Positions 1-8,766 of a stretch of DNA of 64,000 nucleotides are shown piece by piece. The notes under the pieces were generated by a model. The model was not told the origin of the DNA. It saw only the letters and a program-made list of their open reading frames with translations, and made no database searches. Where the stretch lies: positions 1 through 64,000 of the forward strand of contig NZ_JBKAHK010000003.1 in the NCBI RefSeq assembly GCF_046298265.1, in the 5' to 3' direction. Numbering within the stretch: position 1 is the first letter of the stretch; each line of letters opens with the position of its first letter. The stretch is from Gillisia xinjiangensis. Its GTDB lineage: Bacteria; Bacteroidota; Bacteroidia; Flavobacteriales; Flavobacteriaceae. Position numbers and translations under genes: made by a program.

Positions 1-120
1 ACCTGTACTTAAGGTAGGGGCGAAAAATACATTTTTGCTAATATACATTATTTTATTTAAGAATAATATATGGTTTCCCATATAAAAAGTAAGGTTTAAC
101 CATATTTCTACAAAATTTCA

Positions 121-152
121 TAAAAAAAACGCAACCAAATTAATGGTTGCGC
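121..152 (-). terminator. Rho-independent terminator of dnaK
   Basis: Read on the minus strand, an 8-bp stem (CGCAACCA pairing with TGGTTGCG) with a short AT loop is followed by a run of eight T. It lies about 90 bases past the dnaK stop codon and points the right way. Confidence 0.8.
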
Positions 153-177
153 CTTAATATGATTTGAGTTTAAAGAG

Positions 178-240
178 ATCCTTCGCCTGCGGCTCAGGAT
201 AAGCGATACGTAGGGTTTTGCTAAGCAAAACCAACGTCCT
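178..240. repeat. Hairpin-containing intergenic sequence downstream of dnaK
   Basis: The stretch between the dnaK stop and its terminator contains an inverted repeat (GGTTTTGCTAAGCAAAACC) and a GC-richer segment unlike the surrounding AT-rich DNA. It may be a small dispersed palindromic repeat. No second copy was seen in this window, so this is only a suggestion. Confidence 0.3.
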
Positions 241-242
241 GC

Positions 243-2165
243 TTACTTCACTTCTTCAAAATCTACATCTTCAACATCGTCACCTTGTTTAGAGCTGTCT
301 CCGCCTTGTTGTCCGTCTCCGGATGGTCCGGCTTCCGGTCCTCCGGCAGCACCACCTTGTTCGGCTTGTGCTTTGTACATCTCTTCAGAAGCAACTTTCC
401 AGGCTTCATTTACCTTATCCAGTGCTGGAGAAATAGTTTCAATTTCCTTGGTTTCGTATGCTTTTTTCAACTCTTCCAAAGCATCTTCAATAGGTTTTTT
501 CTTATCATCAGATAATTTATCACCAAATTCTTTCAGTTGCTTTTCAGTCTGGAAGATCATTGCATCTGCTTCGTTCAGCTTATCAACTTTCTCCTTGGCT
601 TTTTTATCGCTTTCAGCATTTGCTTCAGCATCAGCCTTCATTTTCTTGATCTCATCCTCGGTTAATCCTGAAGAAGCTTCAATTCTAATGTCCTGAGTTT
701 TGTTGGTAGCTTTATCTGTAGCGCTTACTTTAATAATACCGTTGGCATCGATATCAAAGGTCACTTCAATTTGTGGAGTTCCTCTTTGAGCCGGTGGAAT
801 TCCATCTAAGTGGAATCTACCTATGGTTTTATTATCTGTAGCCATTGGTCGTTCTCCCTGCAATACGTGAATTTCAACAGATGGCTGATTATCGGATGCC
901 GTAGAGAATACCTGAGATTTCTTGGTTGGAATGGTTGTATTAGACTCGATTAATTTAGTCAATACGCCACCCATAGTTTCGATACCCAGAGAAAGTGGTG
1001 TTACATCCAGTAACAATACATCTTTTACATCTCCTGTTAGTACTCCACCCTGAATAGCTGCTCCAATTGCAACAACCTCATCCGGATTCACTCCTTTAGA
1101 AGGTTTTTTTCCAAAAAATGCTTCTACTTCTTCCTGAATTTTAGGAATTCTTGTAGATCCACCTACTAAAATAACTTCGTCAATATCGCTTTTTGTAAGA
1201 CCTGCATCATCCAATGCTTTTTTCACAGGAGCCATAGAACGTTTCACCAATTCATCTGCTAATTGTTCAAATTTAGATCTGGTTAAAGTTTGTACAAGGT
1301 GTTTTGGTCCACTTGCAGTTGCAGTAACATATGGTAAATTGATTTCAGTTTGTGTAGAAGAAGACAATTCAATTTTAGCTTTTTCTGCAGCTTCTTTCAA
1401 ACGTTGCAAAGCCATTGGGTCTTTTCTAAGATCGATATCTTCTGCTTTCTTAAAATCATCAGCAAGCCAGTCGATAATCACTTCATCAAAATCATCTCCA
1501 CCTAAATGGGTATCTCCGTTTGTAGATAATACTTCAAAAACTCCATCCCCTAATTCCAAAATTGAGATATCAAAAGTACCACCACCAAGATCATAAACAG
1601 CGATCTTCTGGTCGATGGACTTTTTATCCAACCCGTAAGCAAGTGCTGCTGCAGTTGGTTCGTTTATTATTCTTCTTACTTTAAGACCTGCGATCTCACC
1701 GGCTTCTTTTGTAGCCTGACGTTGCGCATCGTTAAAATAAGCAGGAACAGTAACAACCGCTTCTGTAACTTCATGTCCTAAATAATCTTCAGCAGTTTTT
1801 TTCATTTTCTGAAGGATCATCGCCGATAATTCCTGCGGAGTATATTTTCTTCCGTCAATATCCACACGGGCTGTATCATTATCCCCTTTCAACACTTTAT
1901 AAGGAACTCTTCCTGCTTCTTTAGAAGATTCAGAATATTTATTTCCCATAAAACGTTTAATGGAAGAAATAGTCTTGGTAGGATTTGTTACCGCCTGACG
2001 TTTTGCAGGATCTCCTACTTTAATTTCTCCACCTTCAACAAAAGCGATTACAGAAGGGGTCGTTCTCTTTCCTTCAGCGTTAGGAATTACCGTGGGCTCG
2101 TTACCCTCCATTACAGCGACGCACGAGTTGGTAGTACCTAAGTCAATTCCAATTATTTTGCTCAT
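243..2165 (-). CDS. dnaK: Molecular chaperone DnaK (Hsp70)
   Basis: ATP-dependent cytosolic chaperone that works with DnaJ and GrpE (neither is in this window) to fold and refold proteins. The 640 residues match the usual DnaK length. Visible landmarks are the N-terminal phosphate-binding loop IGIDLGTTNSC (about residues 5-15), the DLGGGTFD motif, the VGGSTRIP motif near residue 337, the beta-sandwich substrate domain, and a C-terminal helical lid. The protein ends in a Gly/Gln-rich tail and an acidic EDVDFEEVK terminus typical of DnaK. The gene stands alone: the next gene, sdaA, is divergent across about 290 bases. The start ATG at 2165 fits the conserved N-terminus exactly. Identification is secure. 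Confidence 0.99.
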   Translation of the reverse strand: MSKIIGIDLGTTNSCVAVMEGNEPTVIPNAEGKRTTPSVIAFVEGGEIKVGDPAKRQAVTNPTKTISSIKRFMGNKYSESSKEAGRVPYKVLKGDNDTARVDIDGRKYTPQELSAMILQKMKKTAEDYLGHEVTEAVVTVPAYFNDAQRQATKEAGEIAGLKVRRIINEPTAAALAYGLDKKSIDQKIAVYDLGGGTFDISILELGDGVFEVLSTNGDTHLGGDDFDEVIIDWLADDFKKAEDIDLRKDPMALQRLKEAAEKAKIELSSSTQTEINLPYVTATASGPKHLVQTLTRSKFEQLADELVKRSMAPVKKALDDAGLTKSDIDEVILVGGSTRIPKIQEEVEAFFGKKPSKGVNPDEVVAIGAAIQGGVLTGDVKDVLLLDVTPLSLGIETMGGVLTKLIESNTTIPTKKSQVFSTASDNQPSVEIHVLQGERPMATDNKTIGRFHLDGIPPAQRGTPQIEVTFDIDANGIIKVSATDKATNKTQDIRIEASSGLTEDEIKKMKADAEANAESDKKAKEKVDKLNEADAMIFQTEKQLKEFGDKLSDDKKKPIEDALEELKKAYETKEIETISPALDKVNEAWKVASEEMYKAQAEQGGAAGGPEAGPSGDGQQGGDSSKQGDDVEDVDFEEVK

Positions 2166-2459
2166 AACTATATACTTAAATTTTTATTAATGTTTCGTTT
2201 TCACATTTGGTATTAGACAATCTTTATGCCAGCGGATTCGCTCTGACAGGTTGTCATAATGTTAGTTCCCCCGGCGATTCCCTTCATTCTTTCTTATAGG
2301 ATCAAGCTTCCTTTTTACATTTGTTTATCCTAAAATTTTTCTGATATTTCTGAAGGCTTCATAGATAGCCGATAAAGAAAAATCTTAATAAGAATAAGAT
2401 AAAAAATACCCTCCTCACCTACCAAATCCTTATTTTTGCAACCTCATAACTATTGAAGA
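2166..2459. promoter_or_regulatory. Divergent intergenic region dnaK / sdaA
   Basis: These 294 bases carry the upstream regions of both genes. A short dyad (CTGACAGGTTGTCA, around 2247-2260) lies about 90 bases upstream of dnaK. On the sdaA side TATTTTTG (2431-2438) matches the flavobacterial -7 consensus TAnnTTTG about 20 bases before the ATG, but no good TTG -33 element is visible. No known heat-shock operator was recognised. Function is inferred from position only. Confidence 0.35.
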
Positions 2460-3893
2460 ATGCAAAAAATTGAATGTATAAGTGTTTTTGATATGTTAAA
2501 GGTGGGCGTTGGCCCTTCAAGTTCACATACTTTAGGACCCTGGCGTGCAGCGCAGCGCTGGATAGAAGAACTGAAGCAAAAGGACATCTTCGACCAGGTG
2601 GAAAGCATTCATATAGATCTATACGGATCCCTTTCCCTAACCGGAAAAGGCCATGCAACAGACATTGCTGTTATGCTTGGTTTATGTGGATTTGACCCGG
2701 TAACTATGGATATCGATCAAATCGATCCTGAAATACAACTTATCCTGGATACACGGACCATTCGGTTGAATAATGAAAAGACAATCCACTTTAATTCAGT
2801 GGAGCAAATAAAATTTAATAGAAAATTTCTTGAATTTCATCCTAACGGAATGACATTTCGGGCGGGTTTAATCAACGGCAAAAAAACCGTCTCTTCATTT
2901 TATTCCATAGGCGGAGGTTTTGTGGTAAAAGAGGAACGCAAAAATGCGAAAAAGAAAATGGAAAGCTTTCAGCAATTCCCTTTTCCAATAGAAAAAGCAA
3001 CCGAACTCTTAGCCTTTTGCAAAGCCGAAAACAAACCAATCTCCGCAATTGTTCTGGAGAATGAAAAATCCCTGAGAAGTGAAGAAGAAATCGATTCCGG
3101 ATTAAAACACATTTGGAAGGTTATGCTGGAATCTATGTACACGGGATGCCATACGGAAGGTACGTTGCCGGGAGGTTTAAATGTTCACCGCCGCTCTTTC
3201 GATATGCACAAACGCCTTATTGGAGATGCACAGTACAATTCCCCTCAGGAATGGCTGGAAGTTATTCGCCAAACCGAAGTTAAATTTAGACAAATCCTTA
3301 AATGGGTAAGCTGTTTTGCAATAAGTGTAAATGAGGTGAATGCCTCGTTGGGTAGAGTGGTAACAGCACCTACCAATGGCAGCGCAGGGACGGTTCCCGC
3401 TGTTTTAATGTATTACCTTGTAATAGAAAATCACGAAGCAACTTTTCAGGATATTAAAAGATTTATGCTGGTAGCCGGAGAAATTGGCAGTCTGTTTAAA
3501 AAAGGTGCCACAATATCTGCTGCTATGGGCGGATGCCAGGCAGAAATTGGCGTTTCTTCTGCTATGGCCGCAGCTGCGCTTACTGAAGCTATGGGCGGAA
3601 CCCCGGAGCAAGTGCTTATGGCAAGTGAAATCGCCATGGAACATCACCTCGGGTTAACCTGTGACCCTATTGGAGGCTTGGTGCAAATCCCCTGTATAGA
3701 GCGAAATGCGATGGGAGCCATAAAGGCGATCAATGCAGCAGAGATCGCGATGGAAAGTGACGCTTCCAAGGCCAAAGTGCCATTGGATAAAGTGATTGCT
3801 ACTATGTGGGATACCGCAAAAGATATGAATTCAAAATACAAGGAAACTTCGGAAGGTGGATTGGCAGTAAAGGTTAATTTAAGCGACTGTTAA
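2460..3893 (+). CDS. sdaA: L-serine ammonia-lyase, single-chain iron-sulfur type
   Basis: Deaminates L-serine to pyruvate and ammonia with a [4Fe-4S] cluster. The 477-residue protein joins the beta and alpha domains in one chain, as in E. coli SdaA. The N-terminus has the GVGPSSSHTLGP signature near residue 20. The C-terminal half has GCHTEGTLPGG, GGCQAEIGVSSAMAAAA and LTCDPIGGLVQIPC, which supply the cluster cysteines. It is monocistronic: a remnant of the 240-bp repeat lies about 28 bases after the stop, and no terminator was seen before it. Confidence 0.97.
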   Translation: MQKIECISVFDMLKVGVGPSSSHTLGPWRAAQRWIEELKQKDIFDQVESIHIDLYGSLSLTGKGHATDIAVMLGLCGFDPVTMDIDQIDPEIQLILDTRTIRLNNEKTIHFNSVEQIKFNRKFLEFHPNGMTFRAGLINGKKTVSSFYSIGGGFVVKEERKNAKKKMESFQQFPFPIEKATELLAFCKAENKPISAIVLENEKSLRSEEEIDSGLKHIWKVMLESMYTGCHTEGTLPGGLNVHRRSFDMHKRLIGDAQYNSPQEWLEVIRQTEVKFRQILKWVSCFAISVNEVNASLGRVVTAPTNGSAGTVPAVLMYYLVIENHEATFQDIKRFMLVAGEIGSLFKKGATISAAMGGCQAEIGVSSAMAAAALTEAMGGTPEQVLMASEIAMEHHLGLTCDPIGGLVQIPCIERNAMGAIKAINAAEIAMESDASKAKVPLDKVIATMWDTAKDMNSKYKETSEGGLAVKVNLSDC

Positions 3894-3920
3894 TTTAATT
3901 CTTCATTTTTTTATTGATTT

Positions 3921-4068
3921 TCGGTTAAGAGTCAAGATCGTTCCGCCTTCGGCAAAACTGCAAGAACCACGAACCAAGACAGAACCAAGATGAAAGTCCA
4001 GAAAATAGAAAAATGAAATGAATGTATGGTTGCAGCTTTCAATAAAAAATGTTTATCGGACAACAATG
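3921..4068 (-). mobile_element. Degenerate copy of the 240-bp MITE-like repeat (copy R4)
   Basis: Both ends of the repeat family are recognisable. The plus strand begins with CGGTTAAGAGTCAAGATCG plus a GCC-TTC-GGC hairpin and ends with CGGACAACAATG. About 95 bases of the middle seen in other copies are missing, including the segment around TTATCAGTTAATTAAAAT. It lies just after the sdaA stop in the same relative orientation as copies R1 and R3 have to their upstream genes. Confidence 0.6.
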
Positions 4069-4164
4069 ATATTTTTCAAAAAAACTTATCAAAATAAAAA
4101 ATAGAAATGGGAACAAGGTGCTAGCTGAATTCCATATTTATAAATTCAACTTAAATTTAAATAA

Positions 4165-4848
4165 TTGACAATTTCAGCAAATCCAGATTGGGAGAAAATG
4201 AAAAACCTCTTTCGAAATTTCGGCTGGATGATCGCATCTTATTTTGTTTTTTTCCTGTTCCTGGGAATCATCCATGCAATTTTTCCCGAATTTGATCTTG
4301 AACAATATCAGCAATCAAATTTAAATGAACTGCTCGAGAAGAGTCCCTGGAAATTCATTTTTCTCGCTGTCATTCTTGCACCCGTTATAGAAGAAGGAAT
4401 GTTTCGCACTTTAATTCAACCTTCTCAAAACGAATTCCTGTTTTTTCTTACCATTTGGATTCTGGTAATCGTTACGGCCTTTATTCCACTGGATGTTTTC
4501 TGGGTAGTCAAATATGTTTTTTTGATCCTTTTAGCAATCCTTTCTTTTTTATTTCTGAAAGAATTTATTCCACTAAACTGGCAGCAAAGATTATGTGAGT
4601 TTTTGGGTCGCTATTATATTGCGGTATGGCTCATAACCGCTGTTATCTTCGGAATGGTCCATGTTTTCAATTATGTGGAAGGTTTTCAACTGGACTTTGT
4701 ATTGTTCCTACTGGTCATACCCAGGATTATCGCAGGTTTTTTCTTCGGAAAAATAAAGATCGAAAACAACGGACTTCTATGGCCAATTTTAATGCACGGA
4801 CTAAATAATGCAACCGTTGTTTTCTTCCTGCTACCCAGGCTTCTGTAA
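4165..4848 (+). CDS. CPBP (Abi/CAAX-like) family intramembrane metalloprotease
   Basis: Multi-pass membrane protein of the CPBP family, related to type II CAAX prenyl endopeptidases; substrate unknown. The family motifs are present in order: EEGMFR (the EExxxR motif), FGMVHVFNY (FxxxH) and HGLNNA near the C-terminus. Five or six hydrophobic segments lie between them. The frame opens at TTG 4165, but the ATG at 4198 (MKNLFRNFGW) is the more natural start and has GGAGAA directly before it; the protein would then be 216 residues. It has no operon partners: the next gene is convergent. Confidence 0.85.
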   Translation: MTISANPDWEKMKNLFRNFGWMIASYFVFFLFLGIIHAIFPEFDLEQYQQSNLNELLEKSPWKFIFLAVILAPVIEEGMFRTLIQPSQNEFLFFLTIWILVIVTAFIPLDVFWVVKYVFLILLAILSFLFLKEFIPLNWQQRLCEFLGRYYIAVWLITAVIFGMVHVFNYVEGFQLDFVLFLLVIPRIIAGFFFGKIKIENNGLLWPILMHGLNNATVVFFLLPRLL

Positions 4849-4898
4849 AAAACAAAGCGCTATATCCCTAAAAGCAACAGCTTTTGTATTTGAAAAAA

Positions 4899-5384
4899 TC
4901 AGTTTTTAATGCGAAACTGAAGGCTGGTCCCGCAATCTTCATTGCTTCGGGTATCAACTATATAAATTATTTTCCAGATTCCTTCTTCCTTAAATAATTG
5001 AAAGGAATTCACACCGCAATGACTTAATTCTTCGTTCACAAAAAACGAATAAGGCGTTATCACATTCGCCAATGGCCCGTTCACCTTTATTTCAAAAGAA
5101 TGAAGTTTTTCTTCAAATTTGGTGGTTTCAGGAATAGAACTAATGGCTTTTATAAAATCTGAATAGGTATCGGTTGTTAATTCCACGTTTCCTTCCTCAT
5201 CTTCAGCAATGGATTGCATAGTGACAGATGAGTGCGCTAATTCCCTTAAAGCAAGTGAATCCTGATTATGAAAGGCAATAAAAAAAGATTCCACCGTATT
5301 TTTTGCCGCTGTTTCTTCTGAAACTTCCTGGGCAACAACTGAGAATCCGGTGAATAGAACCAATAAACAAACTAAAATCTTCAT
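4899..5384 (-). CDS. Small secreted NTF2-like protein of unknown function
   Basis: Reads as a 161-residue exported protein when started at the internal ATG 5384 (MKILVCLLVLFTGF), which gives a clean Sec signal peptide cleaved after FSVVAQ. The upstream ATG at 5408 would add eight residues ahead of the signal peptide and is less likely. The mature part (VESFFIAFHNQDSLALRELAH, later EGIWKIIYIVDTR) has the helix-then-sheet layout of SnoaL/NTF2-like folds. No catalytic residues can be assigned. It is divergent from panB with about 60 bases between the starts. Confidence 0.7.
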   Translation of the reverse strand: MKILVCLLVLFTGFSVVAQEVSEETAAKNTVESFFIAFHNQDSLALRELAHSSVTMQSIAEDEEGNVELTTDTYSDFIKAISSIPETTKFEEKLHSFEIKVNGPLANVITPYSFFVNEELSHCGVNSFQLFKEEGIWKIIYIVDTRSNEDCGTSLQFRIKN

Positions 5385-5446
5385 ATCTCGCAGGTTTGAA
5401 TGTAGCATACTAATTTAGTACTTTTACTCCACAAAAAATAGAATCA

Positions 5447-6265
5447 ATGTCAGTTGCCAAAAAACAATACAAACGCATTACCACCAAAACTTTAGTGGAA
5501 ATGAAAAAGAATGGTGAAAAAATTGCCATGCTAACCGCCTATGATTATACCATGGCGCAAATAGTGGACGGGGCTGGCATCGATGTTATTCTCGTTGGTG
5601 ATTCTGCAAGTAATGTTATGGCAGGACATGAAACCACGCTTCCTATTACCCTGGATCAAATGATTTATCACGCGGCAAGTGTAGTAAGGGGAATTCACAG
5701 GTCCTTAGTTGTAGTGGATTTACCCTTTGGAAGTTACCAAAGTGATCCCAAAGAAGCCTTGAGATCTGCGATTAGGATCATGAAAGAAAGCGGCGGTCAT
5801 GCGGTTAAACTTGAAGGAGGGAAAGAAGTAAAAGAATCGATAAAGAGAATACTAAATGCCGGGATTCCGGTAATGGGCCATTTGGGACTTACTCCCCAGT
5901 CTATTTATAAATTCGGTACGTATACCGTGCGCGCAAAAGAAGACGAAGAAGCTGAAAAATTAAAATCGGATGCGTTAATGTTGGAGCGTTTGGGTTGTTT
6001 TGCAATGGTACTCGAGAAAGTGCCGGCTAAACTAGCCCGCGAAGTGGCAGAAAGCGTGAGTATTCCGGTAATAGGGATCGGTGCAGGAAACGGAGTAGAC
6101 GGCCAGGTTTTGGTTTTACACGATATGATAGGGATGAACCACGACTTCAATCCGCGGTTTTTAAGAAGATACCTCGATATGCACGCCCAGATGACCAGTG
6201 CTCTTCAACAATATAAAGAAGATGTAAAATCGGGTGATTTTCCCAATGACCAGGAGCAGTATTGA
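5447..6265 (+). CDS. panB: 3-methyl-2-oxobutanoate hydroxymethyltransferase
   Basis: First committed step of pantothenate (coenzyme A) synthesis: transfers a hydroxymethyl group from methylene-tetrahydrofolate to ketoisovalerate. The 272-residue length is typical. Seen are the Mg-binding region LVGDSASNVMAGHETT, DLPFGSY, GGHAVKLEGG, MGHLGLTPQS and the catalytic glutamate in MVLEKVP. Its substrate is made by the ilv operon elsewhere in the window, although panB is not part of that operon. It stands upstream of an RluA-type gene with an 80-base gap. Confidence 0.98.
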   Translation: MSVAKKQYKRITTKTLVEMKKNGEKIAMLTAYDYTMAQIVDGAGIDVILVGDSASNVMAGHETTLPITLDQMIYHAASVVRGIHRSLVVVDLPFGSYQSDPKEALRSAIRIMKESGGHAVKLEGGKEVKESIKRILNAGIPVMGHLGLTPQSIYKFGTYTVRAKEDEEAEKLKSDALMLERLGCFAMVLEKVPAKLAREVAESVSIPVIGIGAGNGVDGQVLVLHDMIGMNHDFNPRFLRRYLDMHAQMTSALQQYKEDVKSGDFPNDQEQY

Positions 6266-6345
6266 GAAATGAGGTATGATATTCATTTTAAGTTATCTCA
6301 ATTCTCTTCCTCTCACATCTATTTATTAAAGAAAAACTTTCCAGT

Positions 6346-7050
6346 TTGGGTTCAAACAATTTACATATACACTCCAACAAATCCAATCTTCAGATCCTTT
6401 TTGAAGACAATCACTTAATTGTGATCAATAAACGCTCCGGTGATATAGTTCAAGGTGATAAAACCGGAGACCAGCCTTTAAGTGAAGTGGTGAAAGAATA
6501 TATTTCAGAAAAATACAACAAACCCGGAGCGGTGTATCTTGGCGTTGTACACCGCCTTGACAGGCCAACCACAGGAATCGTGGTTTTCGCAAAAACATCT
6601 AAGGCCTTGACCCGTTTAAACAAACTATTTTCCGACAGGGAAACCCAAAAAACCTATTGGGCGATTGTTAAAAATGCACCGCCGCAGGCAGAAGGAACTT
6701 TGGTTCATTTTTTAAAACGAAATCCTAAGCAAAACAAATCCATCGCCCATATCAAGGAAGTTCCGGAAAGCAAAAAAGCGATTCTTCATTATCGTATCTT
6801 AAAAAAACTGGATAATTATTATTTGCTGGAAATAGACCTTGAGACAGGAAGGCATCACCAAATTAGGAGTCAGCTTTCAGCAATCGGTTCCCCAATAAAA
6901 GGAGATTTAAAATATGGATTCGACCGAAGTAATAAAGATGCCAGTATTCATTTACACGCGCGTAAACTTTCCTTCATCCATCCCGTGAAAAAAGAGCTTA
7001 TAGAAATTATCGCTCCCCCACCCCGGGAACCGATTTGGGATGCTTGTTGA
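6346..7050 (+). CDS. RluA-family RNA pseudouridine synthase
   Basis: Isomerises a uridine in RNA to pseudouridine; the exact target site (23S rRNA or tRNA) cannot be told from sequence. The protein has the RluA signature HRLDRPTTGIVVFAKT with the catalytic aspartate at about residue 69, and the motif ETGRHHQIRSQL further on. There is no S4 domain, so it is a single catalytic domain of about 234 residues. No ATG lies near the expected N-terminus: the frame opens at TTG 6346, and an ATT codon slightly upstream (6325) is also possible. It is convergent with the next gene, with only 25 bases between. Confidence 0.9.
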   Translation: MGSNNLHIHSNKSNLQILFEDNHLIVINKRSGDIVQGDKTGDQPLSEVVKEYISEKYNKPGAVYLGVVHRLDRPTTGIVVFAKTSKALTRLNKLFSDRETQKTYWAIVKNAPPQAEGTLVHFLKRNPKQNKSIAHIKEVPESKKAILHYRILKKLDNYYLLEIDLETGRHHQIRSQLSAIGSPIKGDLKYGFDRSNKDASIHLHARKLSFIHPVKKELIEIIAPPPREPIWDAC

Positions 7051-7075
7051 TTTCCTTTTACAAAACTTGAAGTCC

Positions 7076-8620
7076 TTATCTGCTCAACACTTTATATTTA
7101 CTTTCAATAATATCAGAGATCGGGCGGTCTTCAATTTTACTTTCCAGCCATGATATGATATCCAGATACAAAAATGCCCTTCGTTCAAAAGGATGATCTT
7201 CATATTGTTTTAAGGTTGCATGCAGCTTTCGAAATTCATCTTTTATATCAAGAGGAGAAATTTCCGGAAGATTACGTAGGAATTTGATCATCTCCTTTTG
7301 AACCTCATGGAGATCATTCATCTTTATCAAAAATTTGTAGGTGGATTTTATCAAACGTTCCAAATTATAATCTAAACCTGCTTCATAATGTGCAACAAGA
7401 TTCAGTATTCGTGAAAAACACATAAGGTCTTCCCGCATTTCAAGGGTATTATTATTGATGATCTTACCTAAAAATTCGATGCATTTCTTATTGTTTCCAT
7501 CGCCAAAATACAAACTGGCAATTTTATAATAAAACACCATAATATGGTGAACATCGATTCGGCTTTCAAATTTTTTGATCCTTTTTAAGATTTTTTCTAC
7601 CAGTATTTCTCCGTTGGAAAATTCTCCTTTCATAAATCTTAAATTCAGTTTATTGGAATAAAGATATATAAAGGACAATGCGGCCGTATTATCATCATCC
7701 GGGATCTTGGGATCCTTTAAAGTCGTTTCAAGGTCACTCAACACTTTTTCAAAAACCTTTACATGGTTTAAATAAAAAAGGGATTCCAGTAAATAATGAT
7801 TCCCTTTTAAATAAAGAATTGGGTGAACCCTGATTAAATGCTGTTTTTCATTAAAAAGCTCGATCCATTTTTTGGAATAGCGATAACACGCCAGAAAATC
7901 CTGGGTGATAAAATTAAACCACAAATGAGATTTGTACAACCATAACTTCTCCCGAAATCCCAACCTACTAAATTCAAAATCAGGCATTTTTTCCTGAAAA
8001 TACCTCTTGATTTCCATCGCTTCCTCTGCGGTGCGCGCATAACCACGTTTCAGGTAGATGCCGTATAGGCCCAGAGATAAATTGGATAATTTATTGGCAA
8101 TTACATTTAAATAAATAAGATCTTCGGTTTCATGGATCAAAGTTTCAGCACGGTTGTGAATACTTCGGGTAATATACTGGGATTCAATTATTTTTTCCCA
8201 TTCCAGGATCTCATACAAAGCACTTTTTTCCTCATAATACAAAGCTGTGGCCTTGACCTTGTCAAGTAGCTTCAAACTTTGCTTATACAAACCTTTTCGG
8301 TATAAAATTGAGGAAAAATCCAACTGTTCCCTTATAAAAACAGGAATACTTTGATGCGCAGGATTTAATCGCAGACTTACCAAAATCTGCTTATAGAGAT
8401 GTGCTTTTATATTGGAAAGTTGCTGTTTACTAATGTCCGTATTTGCTAAAATAACCTTCTCATCATATTTTTTCTCCCGGGCCATCAATTTGAATAAATT
8501 CAGGAATTTACTGTCTGTATTTACTCCTATTCTTCCAACATATAGAGAAAATTGTCTCTTTTCAGAAGGGGAAAGGGATTTTATTAAAGTAAATAAGTTA
8601 TCTGTTTGCCCATTGGTCAT
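7076..8620 (-). CDS. Conserved helical protein of unknown function
   Basis: 514 residues, predicted soluble and nearly all alpha-helical, with no signal peptide or membrane segment. The N-terminus (LFTLIKSLSPSEKRQFSLYV) resembles a family I recall only from Bacteroidota, with no assigned role. Regularly spaced helices with aromatic and alanine positions suggest a TPR-like solenoid, but no canonical repeat can be lined up by eye. It is divergent from leuA with about 146 bases between the starts, so the two could share a control region; there is no other evidence of a link. Confidence 0.8.
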   Translation of the reverse strand: MTNGQTDNLFTLIKSLSPSEKRQFSLYVGRIGVNTDSKFLNLFKLMAREKKYDEKVILANTDISKQQLSNIKAHLYKQILVSLRLNPAHQSIPVFIREQLDFSSILYRKGLYKQSLKLLDKVKATALYYEEKSALYEILEWEKIIESQYITRSIHNRAETLIHETEDLIYLNVIANKLSNLSLGLYGIYLKRGYARTAEEAMEIKRYFQEKMPDFEFSRLGFREKLWLYKSHLWFNFITQDFLACYRYSKKWIELFNEKQHLIRVHPILYLKGNHYLLESLFYLNHVKVFEKVLSDLETTLKDPKIPDDDNTAALSFIYLYSNKLNLRFMKGEFSNGEILVEKILKRIKKFESRIDVHHIMVFYYKIASLYFGDGNNKKCIEFLGKIINNNTLEMREDLMCFSRILNLVAHYEAGLDYNLERLIKSTYKFLIKMNDLHEVQKEMIKFLRNLPEISPLDIKDEFRKLHATLKQYEDHPFERRAFLYLDIISWLESKIEDRPISDIIESKYKVLSR

Positions 8621-8710
8621 TGTAACAAAATTTTATGTAATTAATTGATTATCAGTCATATAAAACCCCTAATTCTACCTCCATTGTCGTAATCTAAATG
8701 AGTTTTCATT

Positions 8711-8739
8711 TTTTGAAAGGAAGTAATCCAATACTTTAG
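8711..8739 (+). promoter_or_regulatory. Candidate leuA promoter
   Basis: TTTTG at 8711-8715 and TACTTTAG at 8732-8739 approximate the flavobacterial TTG / TAnnTTTG promoter, with a 16-base spacer (slightly short) and about 27 bases before the leuA ATG. The match is imperfect. Confidence 0.3.
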
Positions 8740-8766
8740 TTAAAGATAAAGCAAAATTAAACTGTT

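Noticed and set aside
2419..2658. Minus-strand ORF across the sdaA start
   Set aside because: It overlaps a well-supported gene in the opposite strand and its translation resembles no protein family.
8698..8739. Thirteen-residue ORF before leuA (M-S-F-H-F-L-K-G-S-N-P-I-L) as a leucine leader peptide
   Set aside because: Only two leucine codons, not clustered, and no terminator follows. It also overlaps the candidate promoter.
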